Shown here: positions 1 to 8,073 of the stretch, piece after piece | How the letters are laid out: each line of letters opens with the position of its first letter | How positions within the stretch are numbered: the first letter of the stretch is position 1 | NCBI GenBank assembly: GCA_004553625.1 | Contig: SFKX01000004.1 | Location: 124,001 to 188,000 of the forward strand | Reading direction: 5' to 3' | Length of the DNA: 64,000 nt | From: Clostridiales bacterium | Lineage (GTDB): Bacteria; Bacillota_A; Clostridia; Oscillospirales; Oscillospiraceae | Notes under the pieces: generated by a model | Database searches by the model: none | The model's input: only the letters and a program-made list of their open reading frames with translations | What the model was told of the DNA's origin: nothing | Program-made: the position numbers and the translations under genes

Positions 1-87
1 ATAAGCCAGAGGGACGTCACGCTCTACCCCATGAACACGGTGAACGAGATAGCCGAAGTCGTCGGCATCAAGAAGGGGCTCTGCTGA
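1..87 (+). CDS. dltC: C-terminal end of a D-alanyl carrier protein (DltC-like), truncated by the window edge
   Basis: Only the last 28 codons are present, ending in TGA three bases before the dltB start. The visible tail (DVTLYPMNTVNEIAEVV) resembles the end of acyl-carrier-type DltC proteins, where a helix with a P-x-N-x-V-x-x-I pattern closes the four-helix bundle. DltC carries D-alanine on a phosphopantetheine arm from the DltA ligase to the DltB membrane acyltransferase. The 4'-phosphopantetheine serine would lie upstream and cannot be seen. The call rests mainly on its position directly ahead of dltB and dltD. It could be the end of another small protein, so confidence is moderate. Confidence 0.55.
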   Translation: MSQRDVTLYPMNTVNEIAEVVGIKKGLC

Positions 88-90
88 AAA

Positions 91-1239
91 ATGTGGTTTC
101 TTGAGGCGGATATCGCCCTGCGGCTGCTGGGCGGCTGCATAGTCTGGGCCGCCCTGAGCATAGCCGCGCGGAAATACTGGTCCCAGGCGGCGCTGGAGAA
201 CTTCCTGCCCGTCCTGGACCTCGCGCTCATCGCCTACGTCTCGGAGTGGCTGGCCCTGTTCTACGCCGCATACACCGTCGTGACCTTCGGCATAGCCCAC
301 CTCGCTGGGAAAGGCCGGGGTGCCTGGAGGCCGGCGCTGTTCGTCGGCTGCTGTCTTTTGTGCGCGGTCCCGTTTTTCTACATACGCTTCCGGGAGCTCT
401 TCCCCGAGCTGCCGCTTTTCTTTGCGCTCACGGGCCTGGCCTACAACATGCTCAAGGCCGTGGACGCCGTCTACTACGTCTATTATTCCGGCGAGCGGCT
501 GAACTTCCTGCGCTACGCCAACTACATGCTCTTCTTCCCCGTCATCACCGCCGGGCCGATCCTGCGCTACAGGGACTTCTCCCGCAGCCTGCAGCGGCCA
601 GAGCGCGTGGACGGAGAGAGCCTCACGCGGGACTTCAAGCGCCTCATAAGGGGCTATTTCAAAAAGGTCGTCGTGCTCGCCCTTGTGAACGTGGTGCTGG
701 CGCGGCTGGCCTCGCTGGGGCCGCGGCCCTGGTTCTCGCTGGCGGCCTGCCTTGTGAGCTACCTGCTGCTCTGGCTGGACATGTCCGGCTACGCGGACAT
801 CGCCATCGCCATGGGCGGGATGCTCGGCCTCAAGGTCCCGGAAAACTTCAAAAAGCCCCTCAAAGCCGTGTCCTTCACCCAGTTCTGGCGCAACTGGCAC
901 GTCTCGCTCACGGACTGGATACGCGAGCACATCTTCGTCGTCCTGAACGGCAAAAAGCTCACGAAATACCAGGGCGCGCTGATGGGCTTCGGCACAATGA
1001 TGGTCATGGGCCTCTGGCACGGCTTCTCGCTCACCTTCGTGCTGGACGGGCTCATGAACGGCAGCCTGCTCGCCTTTGAACACCTCTGCGGCATCACCAC
1101 CGTGAAGCGCGGCGCGAACCGCTGGTACGTCCTCTTCCGCCGCTGCGTCGTGGCGCTGGTGTTCTCCTTCACCACGATATTTTATACTCTCGACTCCGCG
1201 CAGCTTTCTAACGTCCTGCGCGGCTTCGTGAGCATATGA
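91..1239 (+). CDS. dltB: MBOAT-family D-alanine membrane acyltransferase DltB
   Basis: A 382-residue polytopic membrane protein of the MBOAT family. DltB takes D-alanine from DltC and passes it across the membrane for esterification of teichoic acids. Two conserved histidines are visible: His270 in FWRNWHVSLTDW and His310 in MGLWHGFSLTF, the usual catalytic His of the family. The start ATG lies 3 bases after the preceding stop, and dltD begins 13 bases after this stop, so the genes form one operon. The length fits the family, usually about 380-420 residues. D-alanylation lowers the envelope negative charge and gives resistance to cationic peptides. The MBOAT assignment is firm; the Dlt assignment also uses the neighbours. 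Confidence 0.87.
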   Translation: MWFLEADIALRLLGGCIVWAALSIAARKYWSQAALENFLPVLDLALIAYVSEWLALFYAAYTVVTFGIAHLAGKGRGAWRPALFVGCCLLCAVPFFYIRFRELFPELPLFFALTGLAYNMLKAVDAVYYVYYSGERLNFLRYANYMLFFPVITAGPILRYRDFSRSLQRPERVDGESLTRDFKRLIRGYFKKVVVLALVNVVLARLASLGPRPWFSLAACLVSYLLLWLDMSGYADIAIAMGGMLGLKVPENFKKPLKAVSFTQFWRNWHVSLTDWIREHIFVVLNGKKLTKYQGALMGFGTMMVMGLWHGFSLTFVLDGLMNGSLLAFEHLCGITTVKRGANRWYVLFRRCVVALVFSFTTIFYTLDSAQLSNVLRGFVSI

Positions 1240-1252
1240 GGGGGTGCGCCGC

Positions 1253-2140
1253 ATGAAATTTGCACGTTTCCTCAAAAGGGGCGGCTTCATCGCCGCCGTG
1301 CTGCTGGTCGTCCTGCTGGCGGACCTCGCGCTCTCGGCCTCGGGCTTCATCCAGAAGAGCGGCTTCTTCTGGCTGAACGACTTTGAGATAACCCGGCGCG
1401 ACCACCCGGAGGAGGTCTGGGAGAGGGTCATCTTCGGCTCGTCGGAGCTCGTCTCCGCCTACCGGGAGGACCTGACCCGCGCCGGCTATGTGAACCTCGG
1501 CATGGACTACGGCACCGTCCGGGACCTGGCCGAGATGCTGGAGGGCGGGAACATCGCCGTCGGCTCGGAGCTGGTGCTGGCGCTCAACTGGGGCGCAATG
1601 TATGACGATATGGACACGAACCCCACCTACGAGTGGCACCGGAAGTGGTACGAGCCATACTTCTACTTCCAGCGCGACCGGCTCTCCGAGTTCGTCACGG
1701 ACAACCTCAAGGCCCTGCTGGGCGAGGGCGAGTTCCGCCGCCGGACCTATACCGAGCAGCAGAAGGCCTTTTACTACGGCAACATGAGCCAGGCGGAGCT
1801 GGACGAGCGGCGCGAGAAGCTGCACGGGCTCTACTTCGAGGGCGGCATGGAGCTCTATGCGGAAAACCTCGCCGCGCTGGAGGAGGTCTTTGCCTTTTGC
1901 GCGGAGTCGGGCGTCCGAGTGCGGGCGCTGTGGCTGCCGGAGAATCCGCTCGTGGAGCCGGAGCCGCTGGACCTCGAGCTGCGCGAGAGCTGCCGCGCAA
2001 AATGCGAGGCAGCGGGCGTGGAGTTTTACGACATGACGGACGCGCTGGACGCCGGGTGCTTCTACGACACGGGGCACCTGGACTACGACTACGGCGCGGT
2101 GGTCTTTACGGAGGTGCTGGACGAATGGCTGCTCTCATGA
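1253..2140 (+). CDS. dltD: DltD-like SGNH-fold protein of teichoic acid D-alanylation
   Basis: 295 residues: one N-terminal signal-anchor helix (about 11-28) followed by an extracytoplasmic SGNH-type domain. The DltD catalytic pair is recognisable as Ser63/64 in IFGSSELVS and the C-terminal His in YDTGHLDYDYG. DltD acts with DltB in the last steps of D-alanine transfer to teichoic acid. It is shorter than classical DltD (around 400 residues), as in some clostridial versions. The ATG at 1253 is preferred because GGGGG lies 8 bases upstream; a GTG at 1244 is possible but would sit on that ribosome-binding site. Its stop overlaps the next start as ATGA, which indicates translational coupling to the dltX-like gene. 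Confidence 0.78.
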   Translation: MKFARFLKRGGFIAAVLLVVLLADLALSASGFIQKSGFFWLNDFEITRRDHPEEVWERVIFGSSELVSAYREDLTRAGYVNLGMDYGTVRDLAEMLEGGNIAVGSELVLALNWGAMYDDMDTNPTYEWHRKWYEPYFYFQRDRLSEFVTDNLKALLGEGEFRRRTYTEQQKAFYYGNMSQAELDERREKLHGLYFEGGMELYAENLAALEEVFAFCAESGVRVRALWLPENPLVEPEPLDLELRESCRAKCEAAGVEFYDMTDALDAGCFYDTGHLDYDYGAVVFTEVLDEWLLS

Positions 2141-2268
2141 AGTGGATAAAAAAGCAGAAGTCGCGGCCCTATTGGGAATATCTCAGCGTCCTGGGCTACG
2201 CGGCGATGCTGCTGGCGGTGCTGGCGTTTTTCTCGGGCCACGGCGCGTTCATCTACGAGGGATTTTAG
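2137..2268 (+). CDS. dltX: DltX-like single-pass microprotein
   Basis: A 43-residue ORF that starts inside the dltD stop (ATGA overlap). It has a basic N-terminus (MKWIKKQKSRPYW), one hydrophobic helix (about residues 18-34) and the C-terminal sequence GAFIYEGF. Known DltX proteins are about 50-residue single-pass proteins whose C-terminus ends in an F-x-F-I-Y-N-x-F type motif; the tyrosine there has been proposed to carry the D-alanyl intermediate from DltB to the outside. Here FIYEGF keeps the Phe-Ile-Tyr and the terminal Phe. Most described dltX genes precede dltA, whereas this one follows dltD. The size, topology, terminal motif and coupling together make the call fairly good. It is easily missed by gene callers. 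Confidence 0.72.
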   Translation: MKWIKKQKSRPYWEYLSVLGYAAMLLAVLAFFSGHGAFIYEGF

Positions 2269-2279
2269 CTCCGCGCGTC

Positions 2280-2308
2280 TTGACAGGGGCGCGGCGCGGT
2301 GAGATAAT
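2280..2308 (+). promoter_or_regulatory. Sigma-A-type promoter of the thiW-thiM transcript
   Basis: TTGACA (2280-2285), a 17-base spacer and GATAAT (2303-2308) lie just upstream of the TPP aptamer, 12 bases after the dltX-like stop. The -35 is consensus and the -10 has one change. The predicted start near 2315 puts the whole aptamer in the transcript. Confidence 0.77.
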
Positions 2309-2321
2309 AAAAGCGCAAAAA

Positions 2322-2400
2322 ACAGGGGAGCCGCAAGGCTGAGAGGAAGCTGCCGCTTCGACCCTATGACCTGATGCGGGTAATGCCGCCGGAGGGAGTT
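2322..2400 (+). promoter_or_regulatory. TPP (THI-box) riboswitch aptamer
   Basis: The conserved THI-element blocks appear in order: GGGGAGCC, CTGAGAGG, ACCCTATGACCTGATGCGGG and TAATGCCGCCGGAGGGA. CTGAGA contacts the pyrimidine ring, while the CCTGAT...GGGTAATGCC arm binds the pyrophosphate with metal ions. The aptamer is followed by an intrinsic terminator, so thiamine pyrophosphate should turn off thiW-thiM by early termination. This is a strong sequence-level match. Confidence 0.96.
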
Positions 2401-2415
2401 GGCTTTTCGCATCGG

Positions 2416-2449
2416 TGGGGGCTCCCTTGAGAGTCCCCATTTGTTTTTT
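2416..2449 (+). terminator. Expression-platform terminator of the TPP riboswitch
   Basis: TGGGGGCTC (2416-2424) pairs with GAGTCCCCA (2431-2439) around a 6-base loop, with one G-T pair. The T-rich run TTTGTTTTTT follows. Its position 16 bases after the aptamer suggests transcriptional control. Confidence 0.82.
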
Positions 2450-2673
2450 GACTCTTGCATGGAAGGAGGCGCGGAGATATAGGGCCTGCCGGCCGGGAAG
2501 GCCGGCGGCGGACGGAGGGGGAGCGCCCTGCGTTCGGGCCGATATGTGTGCGATGGGAAGCCGTGTTCCGGCGTGAGAGGAGGCCATTAAGCCTCGACCG
2601 ACCTTGTATCACACGGGGGAAACGCCGCATATCGCCGTTTTTCTCCGCAGCTTTCGGAAAAGGAGAGTCAAAA

Positions 2674-3216
2674 ATGAGAAACAGCAACACAAAGAAACTC
2701 GCAGTAGCCGCCATATTCGTGGCGATCGCCGTGGTAGGCAGCGCCTTCATCAGCTTCCCGGTGTTCGGGAGCAAGTGCTCGCCCACGCAGCACATGGTGA
2801 ACGTGCTCTGTGCGGTGTTCCTCGGCCCCTGGTACGGGGTGGGCGTGGCCTTCTGCGCCAGCCTCATCAGGAACCTCGTCGGCGCGGGGACGCTCATGGC
2901 CTTCCCCGGCAGCATGATAGGCGCGCTCTGCTGCGGCCTGGCGTACAAGGCCCTGCACAACCGGGGCGAGGTCCTTGCCATCGTGCTGACCCTCGCCGCG
3001 GAGATGCTCGGCACGGGCGTGCTGGGCGGGCTCTGCGCCTGGCCCGTCGCCACGCTGTTCATGAGCGTGGACGCCGCCTCCACCGCCGTCACCGCCTATA
3101 TCATCCCCTTCCTCATCTCCACCGTCGCGGGCTCCATCATTGCTGGCGTGCTCGTGTTCGCCCTGCGGGCCGGCGGCGCGCTGAAGATGATGCAGAGAAG
3201 TCTGGAGCTGAAATAA
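2674..3216 (+). CDS. thiW: ThiW, S-component of a thiazole-type ECF transporter
   Basis: 180 residues with about five to six hydrophobic helices, typical of ECF S-components. ThiW is the S-component predicted to import the thiazole moiety of thiamine, and it docks on a shared EcfA-EcfA'-EcfT module; such a module is encoded here at 33.9-36.4 kb. The ATG at 2674 follows AAAGGAGAG by about 8 bases. The stop TAA runs directly into the thiM ATG, so both are one transcript under the TPP riboswitch. The riboswitch and the thiM neighbour support the substrate. The 220 bases between the terminator and this ATG carry no gene and no clear second promoter. Confidence 0.92.
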   Translation: MRNSNTKKLAVAAIFVAIAVVGSAFISFPVFGSKCSPTQHMVNVLCAVFLGPWYGVGVAFCASLIRNLVGAGTLMAFPGSMIGALCCGLAYKALHNRGEVLAIVLTLAAEMLGTGVLGGLCAWPVATLFMSVDAASTAVTAYIIPFLISTVAGSIIAGVLVFALRAGGALKMMQRSLELK

Positions 3217-4026
3217 ATGCCCTTTGCCGAGCTTCCGCGCCTTGCGGACATACGGGCCGGTCGCCCGCTGCTGCACTGTATCTCGAACATCGTCACCGCG
3301 AACGACTGCGCCAACCTCGCCCTCGCCCTGGGCGCAAGCCCCATGATGGCTGAGGCCCCGGAGGAGATGGCGGATATCGCGCGCATAGCGAGCGCCGCCG
3401 TGCTCAACTGCGGCACGCCCTCGGAGCAGAAATATTCCGCCTGCCTCGCAAGCGGACGCGAGTCCGCGCGGCTCGGAAAGCCCGTGGTGCTGGACCCGGT
3501 CGGCGTCGGGGCGAGCCCCTGGCGGCTGCGCAGCGTCCGCCGTCTGCTGGAGAGCTTCACGCCCTCGATACTGCGCGTGAACTACGCGGAAGCCCGCGCG
3601 CTGCTGGGCTCCGCCGGCGTCGAACAGGGCGTGGACAGTCCGGCGGCCCCCGGCCTTCCGGAGCGTGCGGAGACGGCAAAGGCCCTGGCCGCGGCCCTGG
3701 GCTGCGCGGTGCTGCTCAGCGGCGCGGAGGACGTCGTGACGGACGGAGCCCGCGGCTGGTATGTGCAGGGCGGCAGCGAGCTCATGCCCCTCGTCACGGG
3801 GACGGGCTGTATGCTCTCGGTGGTCTGCGGGGCCTTCGCCTCCGTGGAACCGGACGCAGTCCTCGCCGCGGCAATGGCTTCCGTCTTTTGGAAAACCTGT
3901 TCGGAGCTGGCGGGGCGCGCTCCGGGCGTGAACGGCCCCGGCGCTTTCAGGTCCGCGCTCATGGACACGGCCTGGAGGCTGGGCGCGCGCGCTCCGGGAT
4001 ATGCAGGGCGTGCTTTCCCGATTTAA
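3217..4026 (+). CDS. thiM: Hydroxyethylthiazole kinase
   Basis: 269 residues, the usual length for ThiM. It phosphorylates 4-methyl-5-(2-hydroxyethyl)thiazole, salvaging the thiazole half of thiamine. It belongs to the ribokinase-like fold. Visible signatures are the N-terminal CISNIVTANDCAN region, VLDPVGVGA, and GTGCMLS with Cys198, the conserved active-site cysteine of the family. The ATG immediately follows the thiW stop, and a strong terminator follows the gene. With ThiW it forms a thiazole uptake-and-activation pair under TPP control. ThiD and ThiE are not in this window. Confidence 0.97.
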   Translation: MPFAELPRLADIRAGRPLLHCISNIVTANDCANLALALGASPMMAEAPEEMADIARIASAAVLNCGTPSEQKYSACLASGRESARLGKPVVLDPVGVGASPWRLRSVRRLLESFTPSILRVNYAEARALLGSAGVEQGVDSPAAPGLPERAETAKALAAALGCAVLLSGAEDVVTDGARGWYVQGGSELMPLVTGTGCMLSVVCGAFASVEPDAVLAAAMASVFWKTCSELAGRAPGVNGPGAFRSALMDTAWRLGARAPGYAGRAFPI

Positions 4027-4039
4027 TACGATATTTCAA

Positions 4040-4080
4040 GGCTCCCGGGGCTTTTTGCGGGTCCCCGGGAGCCTTTTTGT
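4040..4080 (+). terminator. Intrinsic terminator after thiM
   Basis: GGCTCCCGGGG (4040-4050) pairs perfectly with CCCCGGGAGCC (4063-4073), followed by TTTTT. It ends the thiW-thiM transcript and isolates the phosphoketolase gene. Confidence 0.93.
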
Positions 4081-4131
4081 CCTCCGGCGTCCGAGGATTT
4101 TGCACAGGAGTATAATTTTACAAAAAGTTTG

Positions 4132-4160
4132 CTTTAATTTTGACGAAGTTGTGATATACT
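4132..4160 (+). promoter_or_regulatory. Extended -10 promoter of the phosphoketolase gene
   Basis: TGATATACT places TG one base before TATACT (4155-4160), which is an extended -10. The -35 position (CTTTAA, 4132-4137) is weak. A TTGACG at 4140 is too close to serve as -35. Expected for a gene with a 60-base leader. Confidence 0.5.
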
Positions 4161-4223
4161 ACGCATGGTCCAAAAGTCAAAAAGGAAAAACTAGGTCTGA
4201 GGAAATTCAAAGGAGGCATACAA

Positions 4224-6596
4224 ATGTCCGAGATCGTAAGGAAACCCGCCACCGAAGAAGAGCTCGCCGGGATGGACAGGTATTGGCGCGCCGCCAACTA
4301 CCTCTCGGCCTGCCAGCTCTACCTGCTGGACAATCCCCTCTTGGAAAAGCCGCTCTGCGAGGACGACATAAAGAAGAAGATAGTCGGCCACTGGGGAACG
4401 GTCCCCGGCCAGAATTTCATCTATACGCACCTGAACAGGGTCATCCGCGAGTATGACCTCGACATGATATATATTTCCGGCCCGGGCCACGGCGGCAACG
4501 CGATGGTGGCGCAGGACTGGCTGGACGGCAGCTACCAGGAGGTCTATCCGAACATAACGCGGGACCGCGAGGGCATGCAGCGCCTGTTTAAGCAGTTCAG
4601 CTTCCCGGGCGGCATCCCGTCGCACGTGGCTCCGGAGACCCCGGGCTCCATCAACGAGGGCGGCGAGCTGGGCTACAGTCTCGCGCACGCCTTCGGCGCC
4701 GTGACGGACAACCCCGGCCTGATCGCGGCCTGCGTCGTGGGCGACGGCGAGGCGGAGACCGGCCCGCTCGCGACGAGCTGGCAGCTCAACAAGTTCGTGA
4801 ACCCCAAGACGGACGGCGCCGTCCTGCCCATCCTGCACCTTAACGGCTACAAGATAGCGAACCCGACCGTCCTCGCCCGCATCAGCCACGAGGAGCTGGA
4901 GAGCTTCTTCCGCGGCTGCGGCTGGGAGCCGTACTTTGTGGAGGGCTCGGAGCCCGCGGAGATGCACAGGAAGATGGCCGAGGCGATGGACGAGTGCATC
5001 GTGAAGATCCTCTCCTATCAGCAGCACGCCCGCGAGACGGGCGATATGAGCCGCCCGCTCTGGCCGATGATCGTCCTTCGCGCGCCGAAGGGCTGGACCG
5101 GCCCGGACTATGTGGACGGCGCGAAGGTCGAGGACTACTGGCGCGCGCACCAGGTCCCCATCCAGCCGGATACGCCGGAGCACATCCGCCAGATAGAGGA
5201 CTGGCTCCGCAGCTATAAGCCCGAGGAGCTCTTCGAGAAGGACGGCAGCCCCAAGGCGGACATCCTGGCCCTGGCTCCTGTGGGCAAGCGCCGCATGGGC
5301 GCCAACCCCCACGCCAACGGCGGCCAGCTCCTGCGCGACCTGCGTATGCCGGACTTCCGCGACTATGAGGTCGAGGTCCCCTTCCCCGGCGCGGTGGAGG
5401 CCCAGGACATGACGGCCATGGGCTATTTCGTCCGCGACATCTACAAGCTCAACACCGCCGAGCGCAACTTCCGCGTGTTCGGCCCCGACGAGACCACGTC
5501 CAACCGCCTGGCCCCCGTCTTTGAGGTTACGAACAGGGCCTGGAACGGCGAAGCCTGGGATATAGACGACCACCTCGCGCCGGACGGCAGGGTCATGGAC
5601 TCCATGCTCTCCGAGCACGTCTGCCAGGGCCTGCTGGAGGGCTACCTGCTCACCGGCCGCCACGGCTTCTTCAACAGCTACGAGGCCTTCATCCGCATCG
5701 TGGACAGCATGTTCTCGCAGCACGCCAAGTGGCTCAAAGTCTGCAACCAGCTGCCCTGGAGGGCGGACATCGCCAGCCTGAACTACGTCCTCGCCTCGAA
5801 CGTCTGGCAGCAGGACCACAACGGCTTCACCCACCAGGACCCCGGCTTCCTGGACCACGTCGCCAACAAGAAGGCGGACGTCGTTCGCCTCTACCTGCCC
5901 CCCGATGCAAACTGCCTGCTCTCCTGCTTTGACCACTGCATCCGCAGCCGCAACTATGTGAACGTCATCGTCGCGTCGAAGCACCCGCGGCCCCAGTGGC
6001 TCACCATGGAACAGGCCGTGAAGCACTGCACCCAGGGCATAGGCATCTGGCAGTGGGCCTCCACGGACGAGGGCGAGGAACCCGATATCGTCATGGCCTG
6101 CTGCGGCGACACGCCCACGCTCGAGACTCTCGCCGCCGTCACCATCCTGCGCGACTCCTTCCCCGAGCTCAAGATCCGCGTCGTGAACGTCGTGGACCTG
6201 ATGCGCCTCCAGAGCGCCGAGCAGCACCCGCACGGCCTGAGCCAGCAGGAGTACAACGCCATCTTCACGGCGGACAAGCCCATCGTGTTCGCCTTCCACG
6301 GCTACCCGAGTCTCATCCACGAGCTCACCTACAAGCGCGTGAACAAGAACCTGCACGTCCGCGGCTACATCGAGGAAGGCACCATCACAACTCCCTTCGA
6401 TATGCGCGTGCTGAACCGGCTGGACCGCTTCAACCTTGTCCAGACCGCGGTCTACAATCTGCCGCAGCTCGGCAACCGCGGCGCCTACCTCATCCAGCAG
6501 ATGAAGGACAAGCTCGTCGAGCACAAGCAGTTCATCGCCAAATACGGCGTGGACCTCCCCGAGGTCGCCAACTGGAAGTGGACCGCCGCAAAATAA
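4224..6596 (+). CDS. xfp: Xylulose-5-phosphate/fructose-6-phosphate phosphoketolase
   Basis: 790 residues, full length for the family. This ThDP enzyme cleaves xylulose 5-phosphate (and often fructose 6-phosphate) with phosphate to acetyl phosphate plus a C3 or C4 sugar phosphate, as in the phosphoketolase shunt. The N-terminal ThDP domain shows SGPGHGGNAMVAQ, and the GDGEAETGP...LHLNGYKIANPT block is the ThDP-magnesium site. The Pyr domain and C-terminal domain follow, including EHVCQGLLEGYLLTGRHG. AAGGAGG lies 7 bases before the ATG. The gene stands alone between two terminators, with its own promoter. No acetate kinase or phosphotransacetylase is adjacent. Whether it accepts fructose 6-phosphate cannot be read from the sequence alone. 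Confidence 0.97.
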   Translation: MSEIVRKPATEEELAGMDRYWRAANYLSACQLYLLDNPLLEKPLCEDDIKKKIVGHWGTVPGQNFIYTHLNRVIREYDLDMIYISGPGHGGNAMVAQDWLDGSYQEVYPNITRDREGMQRLFKQFSFPGGIPSHVAPETPGSINEGGELGYSLAHAFGAVTDNPGLIAACVVGDGEAETGPLATSWQLNKFVNPKTDGAVLPILHLNGYKIANPTVLARISHEELESFFRGCGWEPYFVEGSEPAEMHRKMAEAMDECIVKILSYQQHARETGDMSRPLWPMIVLRAPKGWTGPDYVDGAKVEDYWRAHQVPIQPDTPEHIRQIEDWLRSYKPEELFEKDGSPKADILALAPVGKRRMGANPHANGGQLLRDLRMPDFRDYEVEVPFPGAVEAQDMTAMGYFVRDIYKLNTAERNFRVFGPDETTSNRLAPVFEVTNRAWNGEAWDIDDHLAPDGRVMDSMLSEHVCQGLLEGYLLTGRHGFFNSYEAFIRIVDSMFSQHAKWLKVCNQLPWRADIASLNYVLASNVWQQDHNGFTHQDPGFLDHVANKKADVVRLYLPPDANCLLSCFDHCIRSRNYVNVIVASKHPRPQWLTMEQAVKHCTQGIGIWQWASTDEGEEPDIVMACCGDTPTLETLAAVTILRDSFPELKIRVVNVVDLMRLQSAEQHPHGLSQQEYNAIFTADKPIVFAFHGYPSLIHELTYKRVNKNLHVRGYIEEGTITTPFDMRVLNRLDRFNLVQTAVYNLPQLGNRGAYLIQQMKDKLVEHKQFIAKYGVDLPEVANWKWTAAK

Positions 6597-6606
6597 ACCT
6601 CAAAAG

Positions 6607-6642
6607 AAAACCCGCCGCCCACATTTGGGCGGCGGGTTTTTT
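6607..6642. terminator. Bidirectional terminator between xfp and the MATE gene
   Basis: A perfect 15-bp stem, AAAACCCGCCGCCCA (6607-6621) with its complement (6626-6640), and a CATT loop. T-runs flank it on both strands, so it can stop both convergent genes. Confidence 0.93.
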
Positions 6643-8042
6643 CACGCTGTTTTTCTCGGTTTCGGGTCGAAACCGTGGACCCAGTCCGAGAAGAGGTAGT
6701 AGACGAGGTAGATGACGGAGCTGATGCCCCAGGTCAGCGGATAGGCCCAGTAGATGTAGCCTATCTCCCCGAAGAGCCGCATCACCAGCGCGATGTAGCC
6801 CACGCGCAGTACGCACCAGACGGAGAACATTATGAACATCGGCACGAAGGCCTTGCCCGCGCCGCGGCAGACCGCCGCAACGGAGTGCGAAAAGGCCAGG
6901 AGGAAATAGAAGAGCGAGGCCGTCCTCGCCTGCTGCACGCCGAAGGCGATGACCTGCGGGTTGTCGTCGAAGATGCCGATGAAGGCCGGGGCAAAGACGT
7001 AGTATATGACTCCGATGAGCTCCGCGAGCAGCACGGCGGAGATTATGCCGAAGCGCGCGCCCTTTTTTGCTCTCTCATAGTTCTGGGCGCCGAGGTTCTG
7101 GCTGATGAAGGTGGTGATGGCCATGCTGAAGCTCGTTATCGGCATGAAGGCGAAGCCCTCGATCTTGGACTGCGAGCCGTAGGCGGCCATGGCGTATTTG
7201 GCGAAGGAGTTTATCTGGCTCTGGACGATGACGTTGGCCAGGCCGATGACCGAGTTCTGTACTCCGGAGGGCATACCGTAGCGCACGATGCGTCGGAGCA
7301 TATCGCCGTGGAAGCGGATCTTGCGCAGGCTTACGGAATAGACGTTGCCCTTTTTCGTCAGGTGGACCAAGCAGAAAACGCAGCTCATCGTCTGGGCGAT
7401 GGTCGTGGCCACGGCCGCGGACCAGACCCCCCAGTGGAAAACTGCAATGAAGAGCAGGTCCAGCGCCACGTTCGTCAGCGAGGAGAAGATGAGGTAGTAG
7501 AGCGGGCGCTTGCTGTCCCCCACGGCGTTCATGATGCCCGTGCAGATGTTGTACATGACGACGGAGATGACGCCGAAGAAGTAATAGCGGAAATATTCGA
7601 TCGCCTGGGGCAGCACCTCCGCGTCCGTCCTCATCCAAACGAGGAAGGTGGGCGTCAGCAGGACGCCCACCACGGTGAGCACCGTGCCGGAGACCAGGCC
7701 GAAGGCCAGGTCCGTGTGTACGGCGCGGGAGACGCCGTCCTCGTCCCTGGCGCCGTAGCAGTGCGATATGACGACGCCCGCGCCCATGGCCGTGCCGTTG
7801 AAGAAGCTGATCATGAGGTAGATGAGCGTCCCCGAGGAGCTGACCGCCGCCAGGGCGTCCGTACCCAGATATTTGCCGACTATGACGGAGTCGGCCGTGT
7901 TGTAGAGCTGCTGGAACACCTGGCTGAGGAAGATGGGCAGCGCGAACTTGATTATCGCGGTGTAGGGGTTGCCCTCCGTCAGGCTGCGGGTCTGCTGCAC
8001 TCTGTGCGTGTGCCAGACCTTGTGCGTAGTGTGTTCGACCAT
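6642..8042 (-). CDS. MATE-family multidrug/Na+ efflux protein
   Basis: 466 residues with about 12 predicted transmembrane helices in two MatE halves. The N-terminal half begins NPYTAIIKFALPIFLSQVFQQLYNTADSVIVG (only partly quoted by family logic: PIFLSQ, LYNTAD and VGKYLG are the recognisable pieces). MATE proteins export cationic drugs or metabolites using a Na+ or H+ gradient. The ATG at 8042 is chosen because upstream in-frame sequence overlaps the PAP2 gene in a different frame, while AAGGA and GGGAGG lie just upstream. The gene is the last of a minus-strand group (mntP, PAP2, MATE) with gaps of 15 and 31 bases. The substrate is unknown. Confidence 0.92.
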   Translation of the reverse strand: MVEHTTHKVWHTHRVQQTRSLTEGNPYTAIIKFALPIFLSQVFQQLYNTADSVIVGKYLGTDALAAVSSSGTLIYLMISFFNGTAMGAGVVISHCYGARDEDGVSRAVHTDLAFGLVSGTVLTVVGVLLTPTFLVWMRTDAEVLPQAIEYFRYYFFGVISVVMYNICTGIMNAVGDSKRPLYYLIFSSLTNVALDLLFIAVFHWGVWSAAVATTIAQTMSCVFCLVHLTKKGNVYSVSLRKIRFHGDMLRRIVRYGMPSGVQNSVIGLANVIVQSQINSFAKYAMAAYGSQSKIEGFAFMPITSFSMAITTFISQNLGAQNYERAKKGARFGIISAVLLAELIGVIYYVFAPAFIGIFDDNPQVIAFGVQQARTASLFYFLLAFSHSVAAVCRGAGKAFVPMFIMFSVWCVLRVGYIALVMRLFGEIGYIYWAYPLTWGISSVIYLVYYLFSDWVHGFDPKPRKTA

Positions 8043-8073
8043 GGTCCTTATAGCCTCCCGATCGCGGCCCGGC

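Noticed and set aside
4140..4160. TTGACG as the -35 for the phosphoketolase promoter
   Set aside because: Only 9 bases separate it from TATACT, too short for sigma-A. An extended -10 was preferred.
4191..6524. A 777-codon open frame on the minus strand opposite the phosphoketolase gene
   Set aside because: It arises from GC-rich third positions of xfp. The translation is low-complexity Val/Ala/Leu/Arg-rich with no domain, and it lacks a ribosome-binding site. Similar long antisense frames elsewhere (V-ATPase, ppdK, mnmG) were rejected for the same reason.
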